Shown: positions 19,400-30,111 of the stretch, one piece after another | Position numbering within the stretch: position 1 is the first letter of the stretch | How the letters are laid out: the number at the start of each line of letters is the position of its first letter | NCBI RefSeq assembly: GCF_019443445.1 | Contig: NZ_CP080378.1 | Coordinates: 1,674,001-1,738,000, forward strand | DNA from: Massilia sp. PAMC28688 | Lineage (GTDB): Bacteria; Pseudomonadota; Gammaproteobacteria; Burkholderiales; Burkholderiaceae_D | Length of the DNA stretch: 64,000 bases | Reading direction: 5' to 3' | Position numbers and translations under genes: made by a program | The notes under the pieces: generated by a model | Told to the model about the DNA's origin: nothing | The model's database searches: none | What the model saw: the letters and a program-made list of their open reading frames with translations, nothing else

Positions 19400-19999
19400 A
19401 TGTCGTTAGATCCGTACGCCCCGCCGCTCGCGCCCATGCAAGGGCTGACTCCGGCTGAAGCTGCCAACACCGGCCTCAAATATTCTACGTTCTGGGGCCG
19501 GGTCGGCGCCGGTCTGCTGGACTGTCTCTTCATTTCGCCCATCCTGGCGATGCATTTCCTGTTCGGCGACAGCGTGCAGTTCTACACGCTGTCCATGTGG
19601 ATCTTTCCGCTCGTGTCGCTGTTCTACTATGTGTTCCTGGTTGCCAAATTTGGCGCCACGCCTGGCAAGCTGGTGCTTGGGCAACGCATTTCCATGCTCG
19701 ACGGTTCGCCCGTGACAGCCAAGGCGGCTTTCATGCGCTACAGCCTGTGGTGGATCCTGGCCATCGTTTCCGCCATCGGTTCCACCGTTGCCGTCGGCGC
19801 CCTGTCGCCGGAAGCCATGGCGGGCGGCTATATGGAGCGCTCGCTGGCACTCACCGCCACGACGCCTTCCTGGGCGATGGCAGCCGGCTATGCCACCCAG
19901 GCACTGTTGCTGGCTTCGTTGGTGGTCGTCCTGATCAATAAACAGCGCCGGACCGTGCACGACTACCTGGCAGGTACCGTCGTGGTACGCAAGAAGTAA
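19400..19999 (+). CDS. RDD family membrane protein
   Basis: 199-aa integral membrane protein with the RDD family pattern: TFWGRVGAGLLDCLF (Arg/Asp region), VAKFGATPGKLVLGQRI after TM2, and RRTVHDYLAGTVVV near the C terminus. There are about four hydrophobic segments. A terminator follows directly, so it is likely monocistronic. Transport roles (Na+/H+) are known for few relatives; function here is unknown. Confidence 0.87.
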   Translation: MSLDPYAPPLAPMQGLTPAEAANTGLKYSTFWGRVGAGLLDCLFISPILAMHFLFGDSVQFYTLSMWIFPLVSLFYYVFLVAKFGATPGKLVLGQRISMLDGSPVTAKAAFMRYSLWWILAIVSAIGSTVAVGALSPEAMAGGYMERSLALTATTPSWAMAAGYATQALLLASLVVVLINKQRRTVHDYLAGTVVVRKK

Positions 20000-20008
20000 A
20001 ACGTCAAG

Positions 20009-20029
20009 GCCACCTTCGGGTGGCTTTTT
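20009..20029 (+). terminator. Intrinsic terminator after RDD gene
   Basis: GCCACC / GGTGGC stem closed by a stable TTCG tetraloop and followed by five T, 9 bp after the stop codon. Confidence 0.9.
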
Positions 20030-20073
20030 CATGTGGCAGTGCCGCGTGTGGCGGCACGCGCCATAATGCCGCC

Positions 20074-20388
20074 ATGGCCAACAAACTTCCTACCTTCCCC
20101 GGTCCCCTGACCGCCCGCGGCGCCGTCCTGGCCGTGCTGCTGTCAAACGCCGACCAGACCGGCGCCGAACCGCTGCAAGGGCGCACCTCGCTGGCAGCCA
20201 TCGTGCGCGCCCTCAAGCGCAAGTACCACTGGCCTATTGAAACGACCAGCTTTCCCGGCAATGCCGCCGATGGCCGCGCCACCTGGGCAACCGTCTACAG
20301 CCTGGCGCCGGAGGTCATCAGTGCCGCCCTCGCCTGCGGCGGCGCCGACTGGCTGGCAGCACGCGCCAGCGCAAGACGGCGCCGTTAG
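20074..20388 (+). CDS. Small conserved-looking hypothetical protein
   Basis: 104-aa protein from ATG 20074. It has a basic, helical layout (TSLAAIVRALKRKYHWPIETT), which could be a small winged-helix or helix-turn-helix fold; the tail is very basic (ARASARRRR). A -10-like CATAAT lies only 7 bp upstream, so the mRNA may have little or no leader. I do not recognise a named family. The region up to 20602 shows no further gene. Confidence 0.55.
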   Translation: MANKLPTFPGPLTARGAVLAVLLSNADQTGAEPLQGRTSLAAIVRALKRKYHWPIETTSFPGNAADGRATWATVYSLAPEVISAALACGGADWLAARASARRRR

Positions 20389-20602
20389 GCAAGATCCCCT
20401 TCTCTGCGCGCGTCGTGCCTCCTTGCGGGCGTGCGGCCTCGGGGCGGCGCGAGGGCCGCGTTCACACCCGAACGCCGGCGTTCTTCGCCGCTTTTCGCAT
20501 CCCAGCATGCCAAAAACGCATTCCGTCGCAATCCGGTAGTTGACGCGGTGGCCCTTGTCTATAGTTCACTCAAGCCAACGCACATCACACAAGGATCACA
20601 TC

Positions 20603-20806
20603 ATGAACATCGCTAAAAACATGGAACTCATCTTCGTCGCCGCCCTCGCCGTGGTGTCAATGACGGGCTTTGCCACCGCTTCCGACGACACCCGCAAGGC
20701 CGCCGCGCCGGAAGTCGTCAAGGTTGGCGCCGTGAGCGACGTGATGGTCATTACCGTGACCGGCAAACGCCTTTCCGCCGCCGAAAAAGCGCAGCTGGCC
20801 GACTAA
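20603..20806 (+). CDS. Small exported hypothetical protein
   Basis: 67-aa protein from ATG 20603, with AAGGATC about 9 nt upstream. It has a signal peptide of about 26 residues (ending FATAS) and a short polar mature part with the segment VMVITVTGKRLSAAEK. It lies 27 bp before the DUF2807 gene and is probably cotranscribed with it. No known family recognised. Confidence 0.6.
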   Translation: MNIAKNMELIFVAALAVVSMTGFATASDDTRKAAAPEVVKVGAVSDVMVITVTGKRLSAAEKAQLAD

Positions 20807-20833
20807 TCCAACCACAACCACAGGGGAACGACG

Positions 20834-21601
20834 ATGAACACATTTTTCAGGATGACCATCATGGCAGCCGCGCTGTCGAGCGCAGCGTCCGCCGCGTTGG
20901 CCGAGCAGATCGCCCAGCCGCGTACCATTGACGCGCGCATCATGAAGGTCAACCTGGGGGGCGTCGTCAACCTGCATGTGAAACAGGGACCAGTCGCCGC
21001 CCTCACCATCATTGGCGAACGCGACGATGTCGCCAAGGTCAAGGTCACACGCACGGGCGACACGCTCAACATCAATACGGAAGGCCGCAGCTGGCGCTTT
21101 GGCAAAAGCCAGAGCAGGGACATCCGCGCTGAACTGACGGTGCCGAACTTTTCCGAGCTGAACTCGCATGGGGTGGGCGCGAGCGACATCCAGGGCTTCA
21201 CGGGCGACGCTTTCAAGCTGTCGCTGGAAGGGGCGGGCGCCGTCACCGTGAACAGCAATTACCGCAACGTCGTGGCAAATCTCGGCGGCGTGGGCAGCAT
21301 GAAGCTCAACTCGGGCAACTCCGACCAGGTTGACCTGAAGCTGCGCGGTGCGGGACATATCGAAGTGAGCGGCACCAGCCGCCTGCTGCGCGCCGACCTT
21401 GGCGGCGTGGGCAGCCTGGATGCGCAAAAGCTGCAGGCCGACACGGTGGAACTGGACATGTCCGGCCTCGGGGGCGCCACCGTGTATGCCAAGTCGGCGG
21501 CCAACGTCAAGCTGAGCGGCATGGGGTCGGCCACCATTCACGGCAACCCGGCACGGCGAACGGCCGACGCCCGCGGCATGGGCAGCGTCAACTGGGAATA
21601 G
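20834..21601 (+). CDS. GIN/DUF2807 domain auto-transporter-like adhesin protein
   Basis: 255-aa exported protein: a signal peptide (1-23), then a right-handed beta-helix-like repeat region typical of DUF2807 (head GIN domain). There are repeated G-V/A-G turns such as ANLGGVGSMKLNSG, LRGAGHIEVSG, ADLGGVGSLDA and MSGLGGATVYA. The role of the family is not settled; a surface or periplasmic adhesin-like role is only suggested. It is second in a two-gene unit that ends at a hairpin. Confidence 0.85.
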   Translation: MNTFFRMTIMAAALSSAASAALAEQIAQPRTIDARIMKVNLGGVVNLHVKQGPVAALTIIGERDDVAKVKVTRTGDTLNINTEGRSWRFGKSQSRDIRAELTVPNFSELNSHGVGASDIQGFTGDAFKLSLEGAGAVTVNSNYRNVVANLGGVGSMKLNSGNSDQVDLKLRGAGHIEVSGTSRLLRADLGGVGSLDAQKLQADTVELDMSGLGGATVYAKSAANVKLSGMGSATIHGNPARRTADARGMGSVNWE

Positions 21602-21637
21602 GCACCGCGGAAAACCTTTCCGAACGCCGTCACCGGC

Positions 21638-21661
21638 AAAGCCGCCCTGCAAGGCGGCTTT
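21638..21661. terminator. Bidirectional hairpin between DUF2807 and BON genes
   Basis: AAAGCCGCC / GGCGGCTTT stem with a 6-nt loop lies between the convergent genes. T-runs are short on both sides (three T), so it is a moderate terminator in either direction. Confidence 0.6.
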
Positions 21662-21680
21662 GTTGCCTTCGGGCGGCGCT

Positions 21681-21995
21681 TTAGCGCTTGACGGCAATAT
21701 CGTTCTTGACGTCCTTGACCCCGTCGATGCGGCGCACCAGCTGCGCGGCCTTGGGAATGTGCTCAGGCGCACTGACAAAGCCGCTGAGCTGGACCGTTCC
21801 CTTGTAGGTGTCGACATTGATTTCGGTGGCCTTCAATTCCGGGTCGGCCACCAGCGCGGCCTTGACCTTGCCGGTGATGAGCGTGTCGTCGATCACCTGG
21901 CCTGCGCTGGCGCGCTGCTCCGCCGGGGCGCAGGCCACCAGCGAAACAAGGAGCAGGCTGGAAAAGAGGGTAGTGAGGCGCGTTGCAATAGTCAT
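21681..21995 (-). CDS. BON-domain lipoprotein
   Basis: 104-aa lipoprotein: the lipobox ends at C22 (LLVSLVAC), followed by a single BON domain with DDTLITGKVKAALVADPEL, KGTVQLSGFV and RRIDGVKDVKNDI. The ATG at 21995 has GGGAGC upstream. BON proteins such as OsmY/DolP act in envelope integrity. It lies 85 bp after the TPR lipoprotein of the Tad locus, so it may or may not belong to that transcript. Confidence 0.88.
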   Translation of the reverse strand: MTIATRLTTLFSSLLLVSLVACAPAEQRASAGQVIDDTLITGKVKAALVADPELKATEINVDTYKGTVQLSGFVSAPEHIPKAAQLVRRIDGVKDVKNDIAVKR

Positions 21996-22080
21996 GTCGG
22001 TGCTCCCGTGGCTGTGAATGTGCCTTATTCTCCGGCGCGTGGGATGCCCGCATTTGACATGGCACAAAGGTGCCAGCCTG

Positions 22081-23103
22081 CTAACCGCCGGGACCCCGCT
22101 TGCTGGCGCTGGCCAGCAACACCCGGCTCTCTAGCGGCAACATCAGGTCGCGTCCGATCACGAGCCGCATGTCGGCCGGCCCGGCGCTCGCCACAGGAAC
22201 CAGCTGCGATGCGCCCACCCGATGCGCCAGCCGTTCGGCCGCCGGCTTGAAGCTGGGCCGGTATTCGACCCGGGTGTGCTTGACATCGAAGGCCTTGTAA
22301 TTGCTGACCCGCACCACCTGCTCTTCCCACATCAGGCGCGTCAAGCTGCGCGCCATGCCGCGCACGCCGTTGCCATTGGCAATCTCGAGCATGGGGCGCG
22401 GCTGGCCGGCAGCCACCACTGCCCTGCCCTTGCCTTCCAGCCGGCGCAGGATGAACACGCCACCATCATCGCGCGTGATCTCGGTGCGGCCAAAGCCATC
22501 CTCGCTGTCCTGGCTTTCTGCGCTGGCCAGCTGCACCGCCGCGTCGATGGCCGGTATCCCGGCTTTCGATACCAGCGCATAGTCGGACTTGAAATCATGG
22601 CCGAGCAGCGCTGCCGCCTGCCGGTACATGGCTTCGGCCCGGTCGCGCTGGCCCAGTTTTCCCAGCACATTGCCCAGGTGGTGCCAGGCACGGTGGTTCA
22701 GCGGGTCCATCAGGCAAGCCTGTTCCAGTGCGCTCCTGGCGTTGACGAGGTCGCCGTCGAGGAAGCGCGCATAGCCGAGATTGCTCAGCACATAGCCGCT
22801 GGCCGGACCTGCCACCGCGCCGGCCAGGCCTTCCCACAGTGCGATGGCCTGCTTGATGTCGCCATGCTCGGCATGCCAGGCCGCGAGCGCATTGCGCGCA
22901 TCGAGGTGGCCGGGCGCGGCCATCAGCGCCGCCTCGTAATGGCGGCGCGCCTCTTCGGGGCGCCTGGCCAGGTGGTCGGCACGCCCGGCCTGGTAGGCCT
23001 CTTCGGCGCCGGAGGCCGTCAAAAGGGGCGTTCCGATGCTGGTGCAGGCCAGCAGCATGCCGCTGGCGCACAGGAGGGACAAACGCTGGAAGGAGGGTGT
23101 CAT
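22081..23103 (-). CDS. Tad-locus TPR lipoprotein with LytR C-terminal-type domain
   Basis: 340-aa lipoprotein (lipobox cysteine C20 in GMLLACTS). Three to four TPR repeats at about 35-170 (TadD-like) are followed by a LytR_C-type domain (LEIANGNGVRGMARSLTRLM, ADMRLVIGRDL). The ATG at 23103 is chosen because GAGGATC lies 6 nt upstream; the ATG 21 bp earlier has none. It is the last gene of the Tad run, where TadD-like proteins assist secretin or pilus assembly. Confidence 0.87.
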   Translation of the reverse strand: MTPSFQRLSLLCASGMLLACTSIGTPLLTASGAEEAYQAGRADHLARRPEEARRHYEAALMAAPGHLDARNALAAWHAEHGDIKQAIALWEGLAGAVAGPASGYVLSNLGYARFLDGDLVNARSALEQACLMDPLNHRAWHHLGNVLGKLGQRDRAEAMYRQAAALLGHDFKSDYALVSKAGIPAIDAAVQLASAESQDSEDGFGRTEITRDDGGVFILRRLEGKGRAVVAAGQPRPMLEIANGNGVRGMARSLTRLMWEEQVVRVSNYKAFDVKHTRVEYRPSFKPAAERLAHRVGASQLVPVASAGPADMRLVIGRDLMLPLESRVLLASASKRGPGG

Positions 23104-23120
23104 GGTCGATCCTCGGTTGG

Positions 23121-24059
23121 TCATTGGGCGCCGGTCATGCGGCCGATATTGCGCGCGATCTGGATCCCGGCCGGGCCGACCAGCACGATCAGCAAGGTCG
23201 GGAAGATAAAGAAGATCAGCGGGAACAGCAGTTTGAGCGCGATCTTGGCCGCCGCCTCTTCGGCCATCAGGCGCCGCTTGGAGCGCAGGTTGTCGGAGTG
23301 GACCCGCAGCGAGGTACCCATGCTGGTACCGAAGCGCTCGGACTGGATCAGCATGGCCACCAGCGTGTCCACGTCTTCCACGCCGCTGCGCAGGGCGAAA
23401 TTGCGCAGCGCCCGTTCCTTGGTGAAGCCGGCCCGCATTTCCATGAGCACCAGCTGCAATTCCTGAGCCAGCACCATGCTCTTGACATGGATTTCGCCGG
23501 CCACCTTGACCAGGGCGCGTTCAAGCGACAGGCCCGCTTCCACGCACACCGTCAGCAGGTCGAGCGCATCGGGGATGTTCTCGAAAATGGCGCGCTGGCG
23601 GCGCCGCGCCGTCTTCTCCAGCACGATATTGGGAATGTAGTAGCCGAACGCCGCGCTCACCAGCAGCATGAGCATGAACCGCTGTCCCGGCATGGCGGGC
23701 CAGTAGTGCGAGGCGACCAGCGCCGCCGCGCATGGCATGAGCAGCGCCAGCACGGTCTTGGCGGCGAAGTACAGCGTGGCCGCGTGCGGGCCGCGCCAGC
23801 CGGCATTCATGAAGCGGGTCCGCAGGGCCGAGCGCTCCCAGCCCTCTTCCGGCAGCGACAGCTTGGAAAAGGGTTGCGCCACCTTGACCACCTTTTCCAC
23901 CCAGCCGTCGCCTTCGAGGGCGCTCGGCTCGGTCTTGGCACGGAAGCTGGCCAGGCGGCCGCGCACATACCCGGGCGAGAACAGGCCGATGGCAAACATG
24001 GCCAGGCCGCACACGACGCCGAAAACGATCAGCAGAAAAACGATATTGGCAGCATTCAT
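23121..24059 (-). CDS. tadC: Tad inner-membrane platform protein TadC
   Basis: 312-aa type II secretion F domain protein. Hydrophobic helices lie at about 3-25, 95-135 and 280-305, with the T2SF cytosolic segment IPDALDLLTVCVEAGLSLERALVKVA. It forms the inner-membrane platform of the Flp pilus with TadB, encoded 10 bp upstream. Confidence 0.93.
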   Translation of the reverse strand: MNAANIVFLLIVFGVVCGLAMFAIGLFSPGYVRGRLASFRAKTEPSALEGDGWVEKVVKVAQPFSKLSLPEEGWERSALRTRFMNAGWRGPHAATLYFAAKTVLALLMPCAAALVASHYWPAMPGQRFMLMLLVSAAFGYYIPNIVLEKTARRRQRAIFENIPDALDLLTVCVEAGLSLERALVKVAGEIHVKSMVLAQELQLVLMEMRAGFTKERALRNFALRSGVEDVDTLVAMLIQSERFGTSMGTSLRVHSDNLRSKRRLMAEEAAAKIALKLLFPLIFFIFPTLLIVLVGPAGIQIARNIGRMTGAQ

Positions 24060-24069
24060 GGCAGTTCCC

Positions 24070-25050
24070 TTATACGCGGATGTGGATCAAGCGGCGGATC
24101 CACAGGACGCCAATGAGAATCATGCCGGCGCCGTACCACAGCATGGTCTGGCCGGCCGGATCGGTCCACAGCACGCTCACGTAGCGCGGATTGAAGGCCG
24201 CCATGAAGGCCATTACGCAAAACGGCATCAGGCCCAGGATCCAGGCTGACATGCGCCCTTCGGCCGACAGCACCCGCACCTTGCCGATCAGTTTCAGGCG
24301 CTCGCGGATGATGTGACTGATGTTGCCCAGGATTTCAGCCAGGTTGCCACCCGATTCGCGCTGGATGACTACCGCAATGACCAGGTAGCGCAGGTCGGTC
24401 AGGGGAATGCGGTCGGCCAGGTTGTACAGCGCTTCGTTCATCGGCACGCCATAGTTGATCTCCTCGTGGGCGGCGCGAAATTCGCCCGACAGCGGCTCCG
24501 GCAGCTCGGTGCCCACCATCTGCAGCACGTTGGAAAACGAGTGGCCGGCGCGCATGGCACGGGCCAGGAAGTCGGCCGCCTCGGGCAGCTGTTCCTCGAT
24601 CTTGATCAGGCGCGCGGTGCGGGCCCGGCGTACCAGCACCAGCGGCACGCACATGAACATCAACGCCACCGCCACCCTGGCCGCCGGGGGCACGGGCCGG
24701 GTCTGCATCAGCATCAGTGCCAGCAGCAGGCCGCCCAGCGAAGCGCCGATGAACTGCGTGACCGACCAGCGCAGGCCGGACTGCACCAGCAGGCGGTCGA
24801 TTGCATTGCACAGCCAGCGCCGGTGCAGAAAGGCGTCCAGCCAGTCGCCGCTGGCGTAGCGCCGCTGCTTGAGGATGGAGACCTTTTCGCGGCCGGCATC
24901 GAGCCCGCCGGACATCAGGCGCAGGCGCCGCGAAATGCGCTGCGCGCCTCCGCCGTGGGTGCCCGACCACCACAGGTAGGCACCCTCGACCAGCAGGATG
25001 ACCGCCGCAAACAGCAGCACTGAAAAACCGTAGAACACTGCGTCCATCAT
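24070..25050 (-). CDS. tadB: Tad inner-membrane platform protein TadB
   Basis: 326-aa T2SF-domain protein. The N-terminal helix is at 4-25, further helices at about 100-150 and 270-320, with the motif LPEAADFLARAMRAGHSFSNVLQMVG. The double ATG at 25050 follows AGGAG. It is encoded 10 bp after TadA and pairs with TadC. Confidence 0.93.
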   Translation of the reverse strand: MMDAVFYGFSVLLFAAVILLVEGAYLWWSGTHGGGAQRISRRLRLMSGGLDAGREKVSILKQRRYASGDWLDAFLHRRWLCNAIDRLLVQSGLRWSVTQFIGASLGGLLLALMLMQTRPVPPAARVAVALMFMCVPLVLVRRARTARLIKIEEQLPEAADFLARAMRAGHSFSNVLQMVGTELPEPLSGEFRAAHEEINYGVPMNEALYNLADRIPLTDLRYLVIAVVIQRESGGNLAEILGNISHIIRERLKLIGKVRVLSAEGRMSAWILGLMPFCVMAFMAAFNPRYVSVLWTDPAGQTMLWYGAGMILIGVLWIRRLIHIRV

Positions 25051-25060
25051 GGTCTCCTGG

Positions 25061-26404
<1,344 letters not shown>

Positions 26405-26420
26405 GCGGATTCTCCAGTGT

Positions 26421-27596
26421 CTATTGGTCGCCGTCGCCGCGCCCGAACAGGCGGTCGAACAGTCCTTTGTTTTCGGGAAGGCGGTGGGCGGTGATCGACT
26501 CCACCAGTTCGGCCAGGCTGCGCGAGACCGGCGCATTGCGCGACAGCCGCAATACCGGCACGCCCTGGTTGACCGAGTCCGTCACCGCCAGGTAATCATT
26601 GGGCATGGTGTGCAAAATGTCGGCACCGAGCGCGCTTCGCAGGTCCTGCAGGCGCAGCTTGCCGCCCTTTTCATAGCGGTTTACGATCAGGCGCGTATTG
26701 TCGAGCGGGTAGCCGAGCGAGCGGAAGATGTCGAGCAGGCGGCGCCCGTCGCGGATGTCCGGCAGGCCAAGCTGGAGCACCGGATAAATGGCGTCGGCGC
26801 TGTCGAGCGCGCGCAGCGAAATGGCGTCGATCTGGCGCCCCACGTCGAGCAGGATGTAGTCGTAGTGCTTGCGCGCCACGCGCAGGATGGCGTCCATGTG
26901 TTCGGCCTTGAGTTCGACCTTGTGGCCCGGGTCGTCGGCCGCGGCCAGGATCCCGAAGCCGCCCGTCACGTGCACCAGGCACGATTCAAGGAATGGACCG
27001 TCAATGCGCGCGATCTGACTGCACACGTCCGACAGCGTCATTGCCGGGCGCTGGTCCGACACGTACAGGGTGGCGTCGCCGAACTGGCCATGCAGGTCGA
27101 TCAGCAGCACCTTCTTTTCCGCCAGCGTGGCCAGTCCATAGCCAAAATTGGTGGAAATGAAGGTGGCGCCGCTGCCGCCCTTGCACGAAATGAAGGCCAG
27201 CACCTTCCCTTCGCGCATGCTGGTCACGCCCGCGCTGGCGGCAATGCGGTCGATCGCTTCGTGAAAGGCGCGGTGGTTCAGTGGCAGCTGCAGCACTTCG
27301 CGCACGCCGGCGCGCATGGCGCGGATCAAGAGATCCTGCTGGTGCTCGCGCGTGAGCAGCATGAAGTTCGCTTCCGGATAATGCTTGGCAAGGCGCTCCA
27401 GCATGTCGGCGTCGCTTGGCTCAAAATCGTGGGCGTCCACGATGACCAGGGCCGGCGCGTCGGGCACCAGGCGGTCGAGCGCATCACGCATGCCGGTGCG
27501 GGTAGCCACCAGTGTCAGCGGTGGCACGCGCGCGGCGCCCTGCGACGCAATTTCGGCGTGCAGCGCACTGTCGCGGGTGATCAGTAAAGCTTTCAT
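26421..27596 (-). CDS. tadZ: Tad localisation ATPase TadZ/CpaE
   Basis: 391-aa protein: an N-terminal receiver-like domain (about 1-120; LVIVDAHDFEPSDADML, MLLTREHQQDLLIRAM) and a C-terminal MinD/ParA-like ATPase. The deviant Walker motif reads CKGGSGATF, with Ala instead of the C-terminal lysine, a variant known in TadZ/CpaE proteins. Switch regions VLLIDLHGQFGD and YDYILLDVG follow. TadZ marks the pole for pilus assembly. The start ATG is at 27596. Confidence 0.93.
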   Translation of the reverse strand: MKALLITRDSALHAEIASQGAARVPPLTLVATRTGMRDALDRLVPDAPALVIVDAHDFEPSDADMLERLAKHYPEANFMLLTREHQQDLLIRAMRAGVREVLQLPLNHRAFHEAIDRIAASAGVTSMREGKVLAFISCKGGSGATFISTNFGYGLATLAEKKVLLIDLHGQFGDATLYVSDQRPAMTLSDVCSQIARIDGPFLESCLVHVTGGFGILAAADDPGHKVELKAEHMDAILRVARKHYDYILLDVGRQIDAISLRALDSADAIYPVLQLGLPDIRDGRRLLDIFRSLGYPLDNTRLIVNRYEKGGKLRLQDLRSALGADILHTMPNDYLAVTDSVNQGVPVLRLSRNAPVSRSLAELVESITAHRLPENKGLFDRLFGRGDGDQ

Positions 27597-27619
27597 TGGC
27601 TGTCCTTGAATGAAGAAGG

Positions 27620-28192
27620 TCACATGCAGTTGCCGCCGGCCCCGGGCTGGAAGCCGAGCGAACCGGCCGGGGTGACGGTGGCGAAAGTGGGAAATTGCAG
27701 GCGCATGCCGGGGAAAAAGCCGGCGCCGATGATCGGCAAGTACTCCACCCGTTCGCAGGCCGTGCCTTCGGCGCACAGGCGCACGCGCACAAAGCGGATG
27801 CAGGTGGCGCCTTCGGGATCGGCATTGCAGTTCATGTAGTTCTGGGCCGGGCACGATGGCGGGGCAATGGCGACCAGGCTGGCGTTCAGGTAGTCCACCT
27901 TCAGGTTGGCGGAGCTGACGTTGCCGCGCAGGGGCAGGCCGCCGCTGATGTGTTCCAGCATGGCGCGCCGGCGCACCTCGTCCATCTGGGCCGCGTTGCT
28001 GAAGTCCGAATAGGCGGCGCCGCGGCCGGCACGGCGCGTCACTTCCACCATCGAGCTCCACATGTACAGGGCGCGCGCCAGTTCGATCACCCCGCATACA
28101 AAGGCAAAGAACACGATGGCGCAAAACGAGAATTCAACGGCGGCCACGCCGCGCTGGGATGCGCTGGTGGCCGGGGAGCGGGATCGTTGCAT
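27620..28192 (-). CDS. TadE-like pseudopilin
   Basis: 190-aa protein with the TadE N-terminal pattern: basic start, RGVAAVEFSFCAIVFFAFVCG hydrophobic helix (15-35), and a glutamate at the pilin +5-like position. The periplasmic part has four cysteines. It lies 12 bp after the second TadE/F-like gene. Likely a minor pseudopilin processed by the prepilin peptidase. Confidence 0.85.
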   Translation of the reverse strand: MQRSRSPATSASQRGVAAVEFSFCAIVFFAFVCGVIELARALYMWSSMVEVTRRAGRGAAYSDFSNAAQMDEVRRRAMLEHISGGLPLRGNVSSANLKVDYLNASLVAIAPPSCPAQNYMNCNADPEGATCIRFVRVRLCAEGTACERVEYLPIIGAGFFPGMRLQFPTFATVTPAGSLGFQPGAGGNCM

Positions 28193-28204
28193 GGCAGCTC
28201 CTGG

Positions 28205-28666
28205 TTATTTGCGCGACAGGGGCATGGCGGAACGGCTCATCACGCGCCACTTGTGCTGGCCATCGTCGGTCCAGCTGCCGGTGTAGTAGCTAAAGCTCAG
28301 GTCTTCGATCGTGAATGACGACAGCACTTCGACCGATCGCGGCAGCACGTCGTCGCACGGACTGCCGTCGCAGGTGACCGAGGTGGGCTGCACCCGGGTC
28401 AGGCCGGTCATGCCCGCTGCCAGCGCCGTTTCCTCCACCATGCGCTGGGCCACGCCGATGGCGCGGTTGCGCTCGACGGGGTCGATCAGCGCGGCCGGCG
28501 GCATCGACGCCAGGTACAGGGCGGCGTCGCGGGTGGCGTCCTTCATGACGCTGTACTGGAAGAACACCATCGCAAACAGGGCCACGGCCGGCAGCAGCAC
28601 GATGGTGGCCGAGAGGATGACGGCAAGTTCCACGGCAACCGTGCCGCGCTGGGAAAGGGTTTTCAT
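28205..28666 (-). CDS. TadE/TadF-like pseudopilin
   Basis: 153-aa protein: RGTVAVELAVILSATIVLLPAVALFAM forms the N-terminal pseudopilin helix. A periplasmic domain follows with a C-x(4)-C pair (TCDGSPCD). The ATG at 28666 overlaps the stop of the TadG-like gene by 4 bp, which suggests translational coupling. Confidence 0.82.
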   Translation of the reverse strand: MKTLSQRGTVAVELAVILSATIVLLPAVALFAMVFFQYSVMKDATRDAALYLASMPPAALIDPVERNRAIGVAQRMVEETALAAGMTGLTRVQPTSVTCDGSPCDDVLPRSVEVLSSFTIEDLSFSYYTGSWTDDGQHKWRVMSRSAMPLSRK

Positions 28667-30111
28667 TGGATCAGGACTGCCGACGCAGTCATGGCAGCGT
28701 AATTGGTCAACCCCCCGAACTCGGCATGGATGCCTGCCGGAGCCTGGGTGGCGGGAGTGGTCATGAGGAAGCGGCCGATGCCCAGCACCCTGGCGCTGGA
28801 ACCGTTGACCGGGCACTCGAGCAGCGGCACGTTCAATACGCGGCGCTGGGGCGAGCCGACCCGGGCCGCCGGCTTTTCAAAGTGCGGCAGCCGGTACCTG
28901 TCGTAGGGCGAGTCATCGTCGCTGTAGGACGAGGCAGGCGGGTTGCCGGAGGCGACCGGATACAGATGCTTCCAGTGGACGCGCTGGAATTCGGTGCCGA
29001 GAGCGCCATTGACATAGCGGCGCGGGCGCCCGAAGGACCACAGGGTGCCGTAGCTGGCGGCGGTGGTACCGGCCGCCGGGCCTTCGGCGTCGGCCACCGT
29101 CACCAGGCGGTTGCCGTCATCGAGTTCGGCGGCGCTGGCGCGCACCGGCACGGCGATGCCGGTCATCCAGAAGCCGGTATAGCCGCCGCGAAAGTCGCGC
29201 ACATTGGCGTCGGGCGGGGCGATGTAGGGGGTGCAGGTGGAGCCGTCCGTGTACAGGTCAAAGCGCGAATTGAGTTCGGCCACCATCGACAGCGGAAAGC
29301 CCTGGCGCACATACAGGGTGGAGCCGTGGCCGATGGCGGGGGCCGGCATGTTGCCGCTGCAGACGAAGGGGCGCACCGCGGCGTCGGTGTGATGCGCGGG
29401 CAGCGGCGGCGCGGGCGCGAAGTCGAGCGGGTTGACCAGGAAGTGGCGCGGGGTGCTGCCGTTGGGATTGAGGCGCAGCAGGTTGTAGGTCACCCCGCGC
29501 CGAAAGCCGTATTCCACCGCCTCGTAGGCGCCCAGGATCGACACCCCGCCGCGGGCCGAGATTTCCTGCGCATTGAGGGCGCACACGGCCAGCGGACTGA
29601 GGATGGTTTCCTTGCGCCCGGCCACGGCCACGCGCGCCATGTGCTGGCTGGCGCTCACTCCCACCACCCTGAGGAAGGCCACCGCCACTTCGCCGTAGCG
29701 CGCATCGAGCGACGCGGTGTCGACGCGGGCGAACAGCATCGTGGGCGCCTCCATGGCGCTGACGGCGCCGGCCGGGATCCAGGGGCCGGCGGCACTGGCG
29801 GCAAAACTGAGCGCGCCGCCGCTCCAGTTGATGCGGCGCGGATTGAGGAAGCGGTACTCGGCCTTCGAGGCCTGCTCCTCGGCGCTGTTGCGGGCCCGTT
29901 CCAGGCCGGCCGGGGTGCCATCGAGGGCGCGCGCCGCCGCCAGTGCCGCACCGTCAGCCACGGCCTGCAGCTCGCGGCCGCGGGCGTACACCATCGACAG
30001 GTCGATGGCCAGTCCGATCATGCCCAGCATCAGCGGCAGGATCATGGCGTACAGGATGCCCAGCGCGCCGTCCTGGCGGCGCGCCGGCTGGAAGCGGCGC
30101 GCGGTGCTCAT
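28663..30111 (-). CDS. TadG-like pilus assembly protein
   Basis: 482-aa protein with the N-terminal Flp-assembly TadE/G-like domain: DGALGILYAMILPLMLGMIGLAIDLSMVYARGRELQAVADGAALAAA. A long periplasmic part follows. No clear MIDAS-type von Willebrand A motif is visible, unlike full TadG, so this is a shorter TadG-like form. It overlaps by 4 bp with both the lipoprotein gene upstream and the TadE/F gene downstream. Confidence 0.82.
   Translation of the reverse strand: MSTARRFQPARRQDGALGILYAMILPLMLGMIGLAIDLSMVYARGRELQAVADGAALAAARALDGTPAGLERARNSAEEQASKAEYRFLNPRRINWSGGALSFAASAAGPWIPAGAVSAMEAPTMLFARVDTASLDARYGEVAVAFLRVVGVSASQHMARVAVAGRKETILSPLAVCALNAQEISARGGVSILGAYEAVEYGFRRGVTYNLLRLNPNGSTPRHFLVNPLDFAPAPPLPAHHTDAAVRPFVCSGNMPAPAIGHGSTLYVRQGFPLSMVAELNSRFDLYTDGSTCTPYIAPPDANVRDFRGGYTGFWMTGIAVPVRASAAELDDGNRLVTVADAEGPAAGTTAASYGTLWSFGRPRRYVNGALGTEFQRVHWKHLYPVASGNPPASSYSDDDSPYDRYRLPHFEKPAARVGSPQRRVLNVPLLECPVNGSSARVLGIGRFLMTTPATQAPAGIHAEFGGLTNYAAMTASAVLIQ

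Noticed and set aside
26421..27596. Missing Walker A lysine in TadZ as a sign of inactivation
   Set aside because: The KGGSGAT-type deviant motif is a known feature of TadZ/CpaE proteins and the rest of the protein is intact.
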